Source of the DNA: Janibacter limosus
GTDB taxonomy: Bacteria; Actinomycetota; Actinomycetes; Actinomycetales; Dermatophilaceae
DNA: 64,000 nucleotides
Direction: 5' to 3'
Assembly: GCF_004295485.1 (NCBI RefSeq)
Contig: NZ_CP036164.1
Coordinates: 3,481,255-3,545,254, forward strand
Below the pieces are notes generated by a model. That model saw only the letters and a program-made list of their open reading frames with translations. It made no database searches and was not told the DNA's origin. Made by a program: the position numbers and the translations under genes. Shown here piece by piece: positions 53,152 through 61,336 of this stretch. Position 1 is the first letter of the stretch. The number at the start of each line of letters is the position of its first letter.

Positions 53152-55176
53152 GACCGCCCCACCCGGCAGCACCTTGGGCCCGTTGGGCAGCGCCGACCGC
53201 TTGAACTGGTTGTCGAAGAAGCGCTGGACGAAGACGAGCAGCCACTTCCTGATCTCGGCGAGGTCGTAGGCGCCGCGGTCCTCCTCGGCGACGGAGCCGG
53301 GCCAGGTCCCCTTCGTCGCGTCGGACCAGGTCTGCTCCGCGAGGAAGGCGATCTTGCTCGGCCGGTCCCCGCGCCGCAGCACGTGGAAGAGGGTGAAGTC
53401 CTGCAGGGCGTACGGCCCGATCTTGTCCTGGGTGGACTGCGGCCGGTCGGCGTCCTTGCTGGGGACGAGCTCGGGGGAGATCTCGGTGTCCAGGACCGAC
53501 AGGAGCGTCTGCGAGACCTCGGGCAGTTGGCCGGTGTCGGCGACCCAGTGCACGAGGTGCTGCATCAGGGTCTTGGGCACGCCCGCGTTGACTCCGTAGT
53601 GGCTCATCTGGTCGCCGACCCCGTAGGTGCACCAGCCGAGCGCGAGCTCGGACAGGTCACCGGTGCCGAGCACGATCCCGCCGCGCTGGTTGGCGATGCG
53701 GAAGAGGTAGTCGGTGCGCAGCCCGGCCTGCACGTTCTCGAAGGTGACGTCGTAGACCTCGTCGGGGTGGTCCGCCTCGGGGTCGAGGCCGTAGGCGTGC
53801 CCCATGTCGCGCAGCATCTGGGTGGCGGCGGGACGGATGTCGAGCTCCTCCCACGTGATGCCGAGCGACTCCATGAGCGCGACCGCGTTGGTCTTGGTGT
53901 CGTCGCTCGTGGCGAAGCCGGGCATCGTGATCCCGATGATGTCGGTGCGCGGGCGCTCCAACCGGTCCATCGCCTTGGCCGCGACGAGCAGGGCGTGCGT
54001 CGAGTCGAGCCCGCCGCTGACCCCGATGACGATCTTGGGCTGCCAGTCGGGGCCGCCGATGGCGCGCAGCCGCTGGGTCAGCGCGCTGACCTGGATGTTG
54101 TAGGCCTCGTAGCAGTCCTGCGCGAGGCGCTCCTCGTCGTCGGGGACGAAGGGGAAGCGGTCGAGCGGCCGCAGCAGCCCCAGGTCGCCGGTCGGCGGGT
54201 CGAGCTCGAGATGGACCTCGCGGTAGGGCGCGCTGTCGGTGCCGATGCCCAATGCCACGCCGTTGTCGTCGAAGCTGCCCTGGCGCATCCGCTCCTGTCG
54301 CAGCCGGTCGACGTCGATGTCGACGAGGGTCTCGCGGGGACCGGAGGGGAAGCGCTCGGACTCGCCGAGGAGGTCGCCCCCTTCGTAGACCATGGTCTGC
54401 CCGTCCCACGACAGGTCGGTGCTGGACTCCCCTTCGCTCGCGGCGGCGTAGAGGTAGGCGGCGTTGCAGCGCATCGAGGCCGAGCGGGCGAGCAGGTGCC
54501 GGTCGTCGGCGCGGGCCACCGTGATGGGGGAGGCGGAGAGGTTGAGCAGGACGGTCGCGCCGGCGAGCGCGGCCTCGTGGCTCGGCGGGACGGGGACCCA
54601 CATGTCCTCGCAGACCTCGACGTGGACGACGAGGCCCGGCACGTCGTCGACGTGGACGAGGACGTCGGTGCCGAAGGGGACACCGTCCAGCACCTCGGCG
54701 TCGTCACCGGTGGCGAAGGTCGGGCGGAACCACTCGTCGACGATGCCCGCGCCGGCCGCGAAGTGGCGCTTCTCGTAGAACTCGCGGTAGTTGGGCAGGT
54801 AGGCCTTGGGTGCGATGCCGAGCACCTCGCCGCGGTGGATGAGGACCGCGCAGTTGTACAGGCGGTTGCGGTGGCGAAGGGGGGCGCCCACGACCACGAG
54901 CGGCAGCAGGTCCGCAGTCTGCTCGGCGAGGTCGATGAGTGCTGCCTCGACATCGCGCAGGAGCACGTCCTGCAGGAGCAGGTCGTCGATGGCGTAGCCC
55001 GTCAGGCTCAGCTCGGGGAAGAGCGCGATCGCCGCACCCTGGTCGGACACGTGCCGCACCCGGTCGAGGATCGCTGCGGCGTTGGCCTGGGGGTCGGCCA
55101 TGGTCACCGGCAGGGTGCAGGCAGCGACCCGGGCGAAGCCGTGGCGGTAGAGATTGCGGAAGTCGCGGTCCGTCAT
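53065..55176 (-). CDS. nadE: Glutamine-dependent NAD(+) synthetase
   Basis: A 703-residue two-domain enzyme for the last step of NAD synthesis. The N-terminal nitrilase-type glutaminase has the Glu of LFPELSLTGYA, the Lys region KAYLPNYREFYEKRHF and the Cys of VEVCEDMWVP. The C-terminal ammonia ligase (from about residue 350) has the pyrophosphatase loop GVSGGLDSTHAL, with FATSDDTKTNA and GTGDLSELALGWCTYG. Length matches the eukaryotic/mycobacterial-type enzyme. The start ATG is followed by the usual RNLYRHGFARVAACTLP. Its 3' end is overlapped by the convergent exporter gene. Confidence 0.96.
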   Translation of the reverse strand: MTDRDFRNLYRHGFARVAACTLPVTMADPQANAAAILDRVRHVSDQGAAIALFPELSLTGYAIDDLLLQDVLLRDVEAALIDLAEQTADLLPLVVVGAPLRHRNRLYNCAVLIHRGEVLGIAPKAYLPNYREFYEKRHFAAGAGIVDEWFRPTFATGDDAEVLDGVPFGTDVLVHVDDVPGLVVHVEVCEDMWVPVPPSHEAALAGATVLLNLSASPITVARADDRHLLARSASMRCNAAYLYAAASEGESSTDLSWDGQTMVYEGGDLLGESERFPSGPRETLVDIDVDRLRQERMRQGSFDDNGVALGIGTDSAPYREVHLELDPPTGDLGLLRPLDRFPFVPDDEERLAQDCYEAYNIQVSALTQRLRAIGGPDWQPKIVIGVSGGLDSTHALLVAAKAMDRLERPRTDIIGITMPGFATSDDTKTNAVALMESLGITWEELDIRPAATQMLRDMGHAYGLDPEADHPDEVYDVTFENVQAGLRTDYLFRIANQRGGIVLGTGDLSELALGWCTYGVGDQMSHYGVNAGVPKTLMQHLVHWVADTGQLPEVSQTLLSVLDTEISPELVPSKDADRPQSTQDKIGPYALQDFTLFHVLRRGDRPSKIAFLAEQTWSDATKGTWPGSVAEEDRGAYDLAEIRKWLLVFVQRFFDNQFKRSALPNGPKVLPGGAVSPRGDLRMPSDVAATRWLADIEEHVPTS

Positions 55177-55240
55177 GGGCCCGAGCCTATGCCGCTCCCG
55201 GCGACTTCGGCTTGATGCTGCGCCAACCCTCCATCCCCGG

Positions 55241-55276
55241 TCCCTGAGGAGGCCGCCCGCGGCCGTCTCGAAGGGA
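55241..55276 (-). repeat. Diverged copy of the 35-bp palindromic repeat
   Basis: Read on the minus strand it begins TCCCTTCGAGACGGCCGCGG and ends CCTCCTCAGGGA, closely matching the units at 12811-12915 apart from the central loop. It sits between the nadE start and the stop of the secreted protein gene. Confidence 0.8.
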
Positions 55277-55284
55277 GCGAGCGC

Positions 55285-56235
55285 TCAGTTGTCGACGAGG
55301 CGGGTACGGGTGCCGGCGACCTGCAGCCGGGTGACGGGTTCGTCCTGCAGGTCGGCGACCGCGCCGAGGTCCTGCCAGGCGCCGCCGTTGACGCGGTACT
55401 GACCGACGAGTCGTGCGTCGACCTTGACCGAGCGGGTGCCGGTGGTCTTGTACGTGTGGGTGATGTCCCCATCCGGGTGGACGCCGCCTTGGCTCGTCGT
55501 CCACCCGGAGTCGGTGCCGTCGCCGTAGGTGTAGCGGTAGTCCTTGGCCTGGATCTTGAACTGGATGGTCCAGGACAGCAGCTTCACGGAGTCGCTGATG
55601 TCGCCGGGCTGGAGGTCGTCGGTGTCGGGCCAGTCCGCTTGGTAGTACGTCTGCAGGCCGACGAGGGTCTTGTTGCCGACGGGCTGCATGGACACCGACG
55701 GCTTGGCGAAGGGGAGCTCGAGGAAGGCGGAGCGGATCTGCGCGATCGTCGGCACGGGTGGCGGCGGGGGTGTCCGGGGGATGGGGGGGTCGTTGACGTC
55801 TGGCGGGGCTGGGGTGCCGGGTAGGCAGGTCATCTGCGGGCCGTACCACTGGTCGGTCCCGACTTGGCGCTGCCAGACCAGGCGGGGAGGCCCGGAAGCG
55901 TTGGGATTCATGCGGCAATCAATGATGGCTGCGCTGCAGGCGGGATCGAGGCTGCCGCCGGTACAGGTAGTGAACTTGGCCTCCCATTGCACCGCAGAGG
56001 GAGCGCTCACACCGAGAGCTGACTTGCCATTCTTGTCGCCTGCTGCTCGCTGTTGGTGGCGCTCGCCGGCGACCTGACGGTGGTCGCTGACGTGGACGTC
56101 GACAAGGAAGTTGCTGACAACGGGCTCCGGGTCCTCGGTTGATAGGGCAAGTGCTTTCGACGGGAGGGTGACGATCAAGGCGAAGCTGACGGCTGCGGTG
56201 ATCAGGTGATGACAAAACTGTCGATAACGGTCCAT
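55285..56235 (-). CDS. Secreted protein with PKD-like region, function unknown
   Basis: A 316-residue protein. An N-terminal hydrophobic segment (HLITAAVSFALIVTLPSKALA, about residues 10-30) is probably a signal peptide. The middle has four Cys (TTCTGGSLDPAC, DCRM, MTCLPG) and a Pro-rich linker IPRTPPPPPVPT. The C-terminal part contains YTYGDGTDSGWTTSQGGVHPDGDITHTYKTTGTRSVKVDARL, a PKD-like turn pattern. The ATG at 56235 has a GGAAGGGAGG site and overlaps the lipoprotein gene upstream by 34 nt, so the two are made together. Exported, role unknown. Confidence 0.7.
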   Translation of the reverse strand: MDRYRQFCHHLITAAVSFALIVTLPSKALALSTEDPEPVVSNFLVDVHVSDHRQVAGERHQQRAAGDKNGKSALGVSAPSAVQWEAKFTTCTGGSLDPACSAAIIDCRMNPNASGPPRLVWQRQVGTDQWYGPQMTCLPGTPAPPDVNDPPIPRTPPPPPVPTIAQIRSAFLELPFAKPSVSMQPVGNKTLVGLQTYYQADWPDTDDLQPGDISDSVKLLSWTIQFKIQAKDYRYTYGDGTDSGWTTSQGGVHPDGDITHTYKTTGTRSVKVDARLVGQYRVNGGAWQDLGAVADLQDEPVTRLQVAGTRTRLVDN

Positions 56236-56828
56236 TGCCCTCCCTTCCAGGACAAGTAGACGATCGCCTCGTAGTCCGTCGCTTTGACTCGGCCAGTCGG
56301 CTTTCCCTGGGTGACGATCTTGTGAGCGGCATCGTGGACGGCCAGAGTCACGGCTTCATCCGACTTGCCATCCGTGGTGGGTGCAATTTTTGCCGACTTC
56401 ACAGTCGTCGGATTGGAATCCGTGTGCTCACCGCGAGACTTCTTCTCATCGAGTCCCTTCACTATCAGCGTGCATGGCGAGCAATCTTCCGAAACGAGTG
56501 CCTTGACCGCCGCAGAGTCGGAGGACTGAAGGCTCTTCCCCAAGGTCTCCCAGTAGTACTTCGCGAAGGCCACAGCGCCGGCCTTGGTGTGCTTCTTGGC
56601 CGCAGCCGGAAGCACAGGCGCCGCGTCGCCCCCCTTCGTGCTGGTACTCGATGAAGACGTCGAGCTCGTCGACGAGCTGGAGCTGCTCGTGGTCGAGTCG
56701 CCGGGGAGGGGGCTGACGGTGGTCGAGCTGGATCCTTCGCCGTCAGCGTCGCCGCCACAGGCGGACAGGCCGCTGATCGCCAAGCAGGTCGCAGCCACCA
56801 AGGCCGCAGGGCGTCGCACCAGTCGCAC
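56202..56828 (-). CDS. DUF6318-like lipoprotein
   Basis: A 208-residue lipoprotein. The signal peptide ends in the lipobox GLSAC (Cys about residue 24). A low-complexity Ser/Thr linker of about 30 residues leads to a folded domain: KKHTKAGAVAFAKYYWETLGKSLQSSDSAAVKALVSEDCSPCTLIVKGLDE, with the CxxC, and a beta-rich end YLSWKGGQWTVIDSFVIT. This is the arrangement of the DUF6318 family seen in actinobacteria. The GTG at 56828 has a GGGAGG site. Codon use around 56200-56600 is visibly less GC-rich than elsewhere, hinting at acquisition. Confidence 0.72.
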   Translation of the reverse strand: MRLVRRPAALVAATCLAISGLSACGGDADGEGSSSTTVSPLPGDSTTSSSSSSTSSTSSSSTSTKGGDAAPVLPAAAKKHTKAGAVAFAKYYWETLGKSLQSSDSAAVKALVSEDCSPCTLIVKGLDEKKSRGEHTDSNPTTVKSAKIAPTTDGKSDEAVTLAVHDAAHKIVTQGKPTGRVKATDYEAIVYLSWKGGQWTVIDSFVIT

Positions 56829-56953
56829 GTTGTTGTCCTCCCTCGGGCGCCCATCTCGGCGCCTGTCAGGCATCCAGCGTATTGAGATCGGGCGAGTTCG
56901 CATCTTGAGTTTCCACAGGCAGCCGTGAGGCCTGCGCACCTCACGGGAACTCG

Positions 56954-57736
56954 GTGGCGTCGGCTCGCGGCACCGGATTGGATGGAGGAGTGCAGACCTT
57001 TTCCCTCGCCGAACGCCCGGACCTGCTCGACGCCTTCTGGTCGATACCCGGCGACTGGCCGACCTTCATGCTCCAGGACCCGATCTCGGATCGTGCCTAC
57101 GAGGCTGCGGTCGAGGGCTTCCCGCAGCTGCACCTCGTCGTCATGGACGGCGACGTGGCCGTCGCCCGGCTCCACGCCGTCCCGCTCGCGGCGAGCATCG
57201 ACTCCCTTCCTCCCAGGGGATGGGACTGGGCGCTGCAGCGGGCGGAGTGGCTGGTGGCGAAGGGGGGTCCCCCCGACCTGTCCACCGTCAGCCTCATCGA
57301 GGCTCGGGTGGCGCCGGACCGACGCGGCGAGGGGCTGAGTGGTCCCTTGCTCGTCGAGGCGCGGCGCCGCTACGCCGAGCTGGGCTGCCGGGACCTCTTC
57401 GGCCCGGTGCGTCCGACGCGCAAGGCGCTCGAACCCCGCTCTGGCGCAGACGAGTACGCGCGCCGGGTGCGCGATGACGGGTTGCCGCAGGACCCGTGGC
57501 TGCGGGTGCACGCACGGCTCGGCGGCAAGGTCGTCGAGGTCGCGCCGCTGTCGATGACCATCCCCGGGACGCTCGCGCAGTGGCGTGAGTGGACGGGCCT
57601 CCCCTTCGATGTGGAGGGAGCGGTTGAGGTGCCCGGCGCGCTCGCCCCGGTCCATGTCGACATCGCCAATGACCATGCCGTCTACGTCGAACCCAATGTC
57701 TGGGTGCACCACGACCTTCGTGCCTCAGCTTCGTGA
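56954..57736 (+). CDS. GNAT-fold acetyltransferase-like protein
   Basis: A 260-residue protein with a GNAT-like core: LHLVVMDGDVAVARLHAVPLA, then VSLIEARVAPDRRGEGLSGPLLVEARRRYAELGC (acetyl-CoA loop RRGEGLS in place of the usual Q/RxxGxG/A). The C-terminal third is longer than in small GNATs and ends PVHVDIANDHAVYVEPNVWVHH. The acceptor is unknown. Start choice is uncertain: GTG 56954, or GTG 56990 next to a GGAGGA run. It is divergent from the lipoprotein gene. Confidence 0.7.
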   Translation: MASARGTGLDGGVQTFSLAERPDLLDAFWSIPGDWPTFMLQDPISDRAYEAAVEGFPQLHLVVMDGDVAVARLHAVPLAASIDSLPPRGWDWALQRAEWLVAKGGPPDLSTVSLIEARVAPDRRGEGLSGPLLVEARRRYAELGCRDLFGPVRPTRKALEPRSGADEYARRVRDDGLPQDPWLRVHARLGGKVVEVAPLSMTIPGTLAQWREWTGLPFDVEGAVEVPGALAPVHVDIANDHAVYVEPNVWVHHDLRASAS

Positions 57737-57801
57737 GCTGTGGATGCCGTCGGCCGCACTCTCGAGATGATGGCCTCCTGCAGGCGGATGAGTGCTGCTA
57801 A

Positions 57802-57876
57802 GATTGTTCGCAATCGTTCAGCCCGCCCAGGTTCGCCTGGCGCGGGCTGGATCTCTTTTCGGGGAGGGGAGACCCC
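57802..57876 (+). ncRNA. Structured leader upstream of the Abi gene
   Basis: Two consecutive hairpins with TTCG loops: GATTG-TTCG-CAATC (57802-57815) and CAGCCCGC/CCAGG-TTCG-CCTGG/GCGGGCTG (57819-57849, one bulge). A third potential stem GGGG-AGA-CCCC ends at the start codon and would cover the GGAGGGG ribosome site. TAAGAT (57799-57804) may be the -10. Abi_2/AbiF-type genes are known to carry a conserved RNA (abiF motif) upstream; homology here is untested. Confidence 0.5.
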
Positions 57877-58842
57877 ATGGCGCAACCGGTCAAGCCTTTC
57901 ACGAGTATCAGTGATCAGGTCGACATCCTGCGACGGCGTGGAATGTCTTTGGACCGCGACGAGGCCGCGCGTTGGCTGGAGGTGGTCGGGTACTACCGTC
58001 TGAGCGGATACTGGTACCCGTATCGGACGATCAGTTCGGCCGTCCGAGGTGACCACTTCGTCCCGGGTGCGACCTTCGACGACGTCGTGCGCCTCTACGA
58101 GTTCGATCGGAAGCTGCGGACCCAGATCCACGACGGGATCGAACGGATCGAGGTCGCCCTTCGAAGCAGGGTGAGCTACCTCATCGCGGAACATGACCCG
58201 CTGGCGTACCAAGATGCCAAGCTTTTCCGCCCGACCTTCAACCACTCAGAGTGGCTCAAGACCGCCAGCCGACGAGTGGATCGCGCCAAGCGACACAGCG
58301 AGCCGATCCGTCACTACGAGAAGAAGTACGGCGGCAGAGTTCCGATCTGGGTCCTGACGGAGGTGCTGGACTTCTCGGACGTCTCCAAGCTGTACGACGG
58401 GATGCTCGCTCGCGATCAATGGACTGTTGCAGAGCGCCTCGGCGTGCGGATTGACGAAACGAGATTGTCCGGCAATCAGCGGAAGAGGGCGCTGAAGGTG
58501 CACCCTCTGGCTCGGTGGCTCGAGCACCTGAGCGTCCTCAGGAACAGCGCGGCTCACCACGGCCGGGTGTGGAACAGGTCCTTCACTCCTGTTGGCACGG
58601 CGGCGCTGAGATCGATTGAAGGGCTTGAGTGCCTGCCGGAAGGGCAGAGCGAGCGGGTCTTCGGTGCGCTCACGCTCATGGGGCACCTTCTGCAGCAGAC
58701 GTCCCCCGGCACCACATGGACTGACAAGGTGCGCTCGCTCGTGGACGGCACATTTCGCGCCTTGCCAGCGAGGTCCGTGGCCGAGATGGGCTTCCCCGAA
58801 GGTTGGCAGGGCGCACCCTTGTGGGCGCCGGGATCGCCGTGA
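57877..58842 (+). CDS. Abi_2-family abortive-infection (HEPN) protein
   Basis: A 321-residue protein of the Abi_2 (AbiD/AbiF) phage-defence family. The N-terminal pattern is KPFTSISDQVDILRRRGM, WLEVVGYYRLSGYWYPYR and LYEFDRKLRTQIHDGIERIEVALRSRVSYLI. Near the C-terminus is the HEPN ribonuclease motif R222-N-x3-H227 (LRNSAAHHGRVWN). Such proteins are thought to cleave RNA and stop growth on infection. A GGAGGGG site precedes the ATG within a structured leader. Base composition is less GC-rich than the housekeeping genes, consistent with horizontal transfer. Confidence 0.88.
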   Translation: MAQPVKPFTSISDQVDILRRRGMSLDRDEAARWLEVVGYYRLSGYWYPYRTISSAVRGDHFVPGATFDDVVRLYEFDRKLRTQIHDGIERIEVALRSRVSYLIAEHDPLAYQDAKLFRPTFNHSEWLKTASRRVDRAKRHSEPIRHYEKKYGGRVPIWVLTEVLDFSDVSKLYDGMLARDQWTVAERLGVRIDETRLSGNQRKRALKVHPLARWLEHLSVLRNSAAHHGRVWNRSFTPVGTAALRSIEGLECLPEGQSERVFGALTLMGHLLQQTSPGTTWTDKVRSLVDGTFRALPARSVAEMGFPEGWQGAPLWAPGSP

Positions 58843-58936
58843 CGCGGATACGACTTCTACCGGTTAACCAAGCGTGACGACGGAGTCTGCTTGGCGCTCC
58901 TGCGCGTCCTCGAGCAGTGAATAAGCCCACCCGTCG

Positions 58937-59098
58937 GTGACGAAGCAGAACGAGACTGCGGCCACCCAGGTGCCCAATACTGCGGGTGCGCCGAGCTCCA
59001 TGAAGGCCGAGCGTGACATCGCGGAGGTCGTGCGTGGTGAGGTCGAGGAGGCAGAGCTGCTGCGACGTGTCCGCGCGCGCATCGGGCTGGGTGGGTGA
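58937..59098 (+). CDS. Small hypothetical ORF
   Basis: A possible 53-residue protein from GTG 58937; GTG 58970 and ATG 59000 are in frame. The C-terminal half, ERDIAEVVRGEVEEAELLRRVRARIGLGG, is a charged helix with coding-like character, similar in feel to antitoxin tails. The preceding 94 nt after the Abi stop hold nothing recognisable. It may be real or a remnant; no family is recognised. Confidence 0.3.
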   Translation: MTKQNETAATQVPNTAGAPSSMKAERDIAEVVRGEVEEAELLRRVRARIGLGG

Positions 59099-59170
59099 GT
59101 GTCAGCTCCGCACATGTTCAGTTCAATTGGGTTCTCAGATGGGTGAACAACTGCCACACGGCCAGCTCGG

Positions 59171-59483
59171 ATGGTTCCACTGCCGGCGCTGGTCGACGAG
59201 CAGTTCAAGTTGCCGGCGCTGCGCCAAGCGGCCCGACGTGGTCGGCTGGATGCGGTTCAAGCTGCCGACGGCACCTGGCGCAGCAGCCGCAAGGCAGTCG
59301 AGGCCTACGCCCGTTCCAGAGGACGCAAGGACAAAAGCGACCGATGAGCAGCTTCGCGCCCTTCGCGAACGCACCGACCAGGCCCCGACCGGGCCGGAGT
59401 ATCTCTTCGATGGCGGTGACGTCGACGTGATCGTCGAGATCCTCCACAACGTGGAGTCGAGGGCGCAGCCGGTCGGGGCGTGA
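59171..59483 (+). pseudogene. Small HTH-like gene with a one-base frameshift
   Basis: The first frame (59171-59347, 58 residues) reads FKLPALRQAARRGRLDAVQ, ADGTWRSSRKAVEAYARSRGRK, a small helix-turn-helix like excisionase or antitoxin DNA-binding domains. It stops soon after an AAAA run at 59333-59336. Deleting one A would continue smoothly into DEQLRALRERTDQAPTGPEYLFDG and a stop at 59483, giving about 103 residues. So this is either a decayed gene or two overlapping frames. The 50 nt that follow up to the next gene hold nothing recognisable. Confidence 0.4.
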
Positions 59484-59532
59484 GGCGCTCGATGCTGGAG
59501 CGCTGTCGGCGCCCACTGCCAGACTAGGACGC

Positions 59533-61206
59533 ATGTTCGATGAAGAGCTGACCGAGGTGGAGGAGTCCTTCCGGGGACTGGGCAGGGCGCGGACGGGGGT
59601 GCGCGAGCGTGGGAGCCGGGCCGACGAGCAGGCGTTGACCGATGCGCTGCACGCGACGGAGCGCCTCAGACGCGCGGCGGACGCGCTCGAGCTGACGGTG
59701 CTCGGTCAGGCGGTGCGGTTCGAGGACCAGTGGGGTGCGGACGGGGTCTATCGCCAGGTCCAGCTCCCGGCGGGCCAGGTGGGGGAGTTCGCCGCGGAGG
59801 CCGCGGCGGTCGTGACGCGGGCGGGGATCTTCGAGGCGGGCGAGCGGTGTGACCTCGCGGCGCGGGCCGTCACCGACCTGTCGTGCCTGACCGATCTGCT
59901 GGCGGAGGGGCGCATCCGGGCCAGGGCGATGGGCGTGGTGGCCAAGGAGACCCGCGAGGCCAGCGAGGAAGCAGTGGCTGCGGTTCTCGAGCACCTGCTG
60001 GCCCCCCTTCGCGGCAAGCCCGGTAGCACCCGCATCGAGGACCTTGAGGAGCGGGAGCTGCGCAAGGCGACCCGTAGGGTCCTGGAGCGGGTCGAGCCGG
60101 AGCTGTTGCAGGAGAGAGCGGCCCGCAACCGGCGCGAAGCGGTGGACGTGCGCTTCAGTGAAGGCCTGGTGGGCACGGCCGACATGCGCGCGACGCTGCC
60201 GACGGAGGACGCGCTCGTGCTCAAGGAGGCGATCGAGCAGGCAGCCGCCGCCCGCCGCGCGCTCGACCCGTCCCTGACCGCTGCCGCCTCCCGGGCGCAC
60301 GGCCTGCTCGACCTGGCGCTGCGCGGTGTCGAGGTCCGGGCCCTGGTGCGGCTGGGTATCCCGGTGGTGACGTCGGCGGCCTCCCGGTTGACCTTCGCCC
60401 CCTTCGAAGGGGGCGAACGCGGCGGGAGCAGGGAGCTGGCCGAGGCCCTGCATGGTCCGACCGTGCGGGAGGGCCGCTTCGTCACCGGCGACGGGGCAGA
60501 CCAGGTCGAGGTGATGGCCGAGGAGTGGGCCGGCGGGGCTGTGGCCTCGCAGGTGCCGACGACGCTCGGGCCGGGCGGGCAGGAGGCGTGGGTCGGTGGA
60601 TGTGACATCCCGGGGGTCGGGTTCATCCCGCCCGACGCGGTGGCTGCGATCACGGCCAACCTCGAGACAAGGGTCTCGCGGGCGCTCATCGACGCCCGCA
60701 CGGGGACGCTCGTGGAGACGAGCAATCCCCGCTATGTCGTCACCGACTCGATGCGCGAGTTCGTCGCGGCCCGCGACGAGACCTGCCGCATGTGGGGCTG
60801 CAACCGTCGACTGATGACCGGCTGCACCGAGGACAACGCCGACCTCGACCACGCGACCGAGTGGCCGCAAGGACCCTCCTGCCCGGCAAACCTGTCGGGG
60901 CTGTGTCGCCACCACCACCGGCTGAAGCACTCGCCGGGATGGACGCACACGCTCCGCGAGGACGGCCGCACCGAGTGGACCAGTCCGGCCGGGACGGTCG
61001 TCGAGACCTTCCCCGCGCAGTGGGTCCACGTCGGGGACGAGTGCCCGCCCCACGAGGAGGGGGCGAATGCGCGGGATGAGTCCTGGGGAGCTGACGACGA
61101 CGAGCAGCTCGCCGCCTTCCACGCTGCCACCCTCTCTCCCGAGGCCGCGTCGATCTTGCCCCCCACGAAGGGGGCGAACGTCGACTACGGGGAGCCGCCC
61201 TTCTGA
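59533..61206 (+). CDS. DUF222/HNH endonuclease-like protein (13E12 type)
   Basis: A 557-residue protein. The N-terminal DUF222 region (about 30-400) is helical (HATERLRRAADALELTVLGQAVRFEDQW, ALIDARTGTL at its end). The C-terminal HNH domain has CRMWGCNRR, D437-L-D-H440, and C458-R-H-H-H-R-LKH with the zinc Cys and catalytic His, so it could be an active nuclease. These genes are multicopy in actinobacteria and of unknown role. The gene carries a perfect 24-bp palindrome (60394-60417) made of two opposing CCCTTCG units and ends with two more related repeats of GAAGGGGGCGAA. Confidence 0.9.
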   Translation: MFDEELTEVEESFRGLGRARTGVRERGSRADEQALTDALHATERLRRAADALELTVLGQAVRFEDQWGADGVYRQVQLPAGQVGEFAAEAAAVVTRAGIFEAGERCDLAARAVTDLSCLTDLLAEGRIRARAMGVVAKETREASEEAVAAVLEHLLAPLRGKPGSTRIEDLEERELRKATRRVLERVEPELLQERAARNRREAVDVRFSEGLVGTADMRATLPTEDALVLKEAIEQAAAARRALDPSLTAAASRAHGLLDLALRGVEVRALVRLGIPVVTSAASRLTFAPFEGGERGGSRELAEALHGPTVREGRFVTGDGADQVEVMAEEWAGGAVASQVPTTLGPGGQEAWVGGCDIPGVGFIPPDAVAAITANLETRVSRALIDARTGTLVETSNPRYVVTDSMREFVAARDETCRMWGCNRRLMTGCTEDNADLDHATEWPQGPSCPANLSGLCRHHHRLKHSPGWTHTLREDGRTEWTSPAGTVVETFPAQWVHVGDECPPHEEGANARDESWGADDDEQLAAFHAATLSPEAASILPPTKGANVDYGEPPF

Positions 61207-61237
61207 GCGGGCGGCGGACTCTCGCTACGTTGGGTCC

Positions 61238-61336
61238 ATGCCGACTCACACCGCAGGAGCAGGCCGACGGACGCTCTCGGCCACCGAGCCTTCCCCCGGG
61301 AGATCGTGCTGGGTCGAGGGGGCCGCGGATGAGTGA
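61238..61336 (+). CDS. Possible 32-residue upstream ORF
   Basis: ATG 61238 lies 6 nt after TACGTT (61226-61231), a leaderless arrangement, and opens a short frame rich in Ser, Gly, Ala and Thr. Its TGA (61334-61336) lies 3 nt past the GNAT start, so the two overlap by 8 nt. It may only serve to carry ribosomes to the GNAT gene. Confidence 0.35.
   Translation: MPTHTAGAGRRTLSATEPSPGRSCWVEGAADE

Noticed and set aside
55241..55276. Insertion-sequence terminal repeat
   Set aside because: No transposase, no paired end and no target duplication; it is a copy of the 35-bp repeat.
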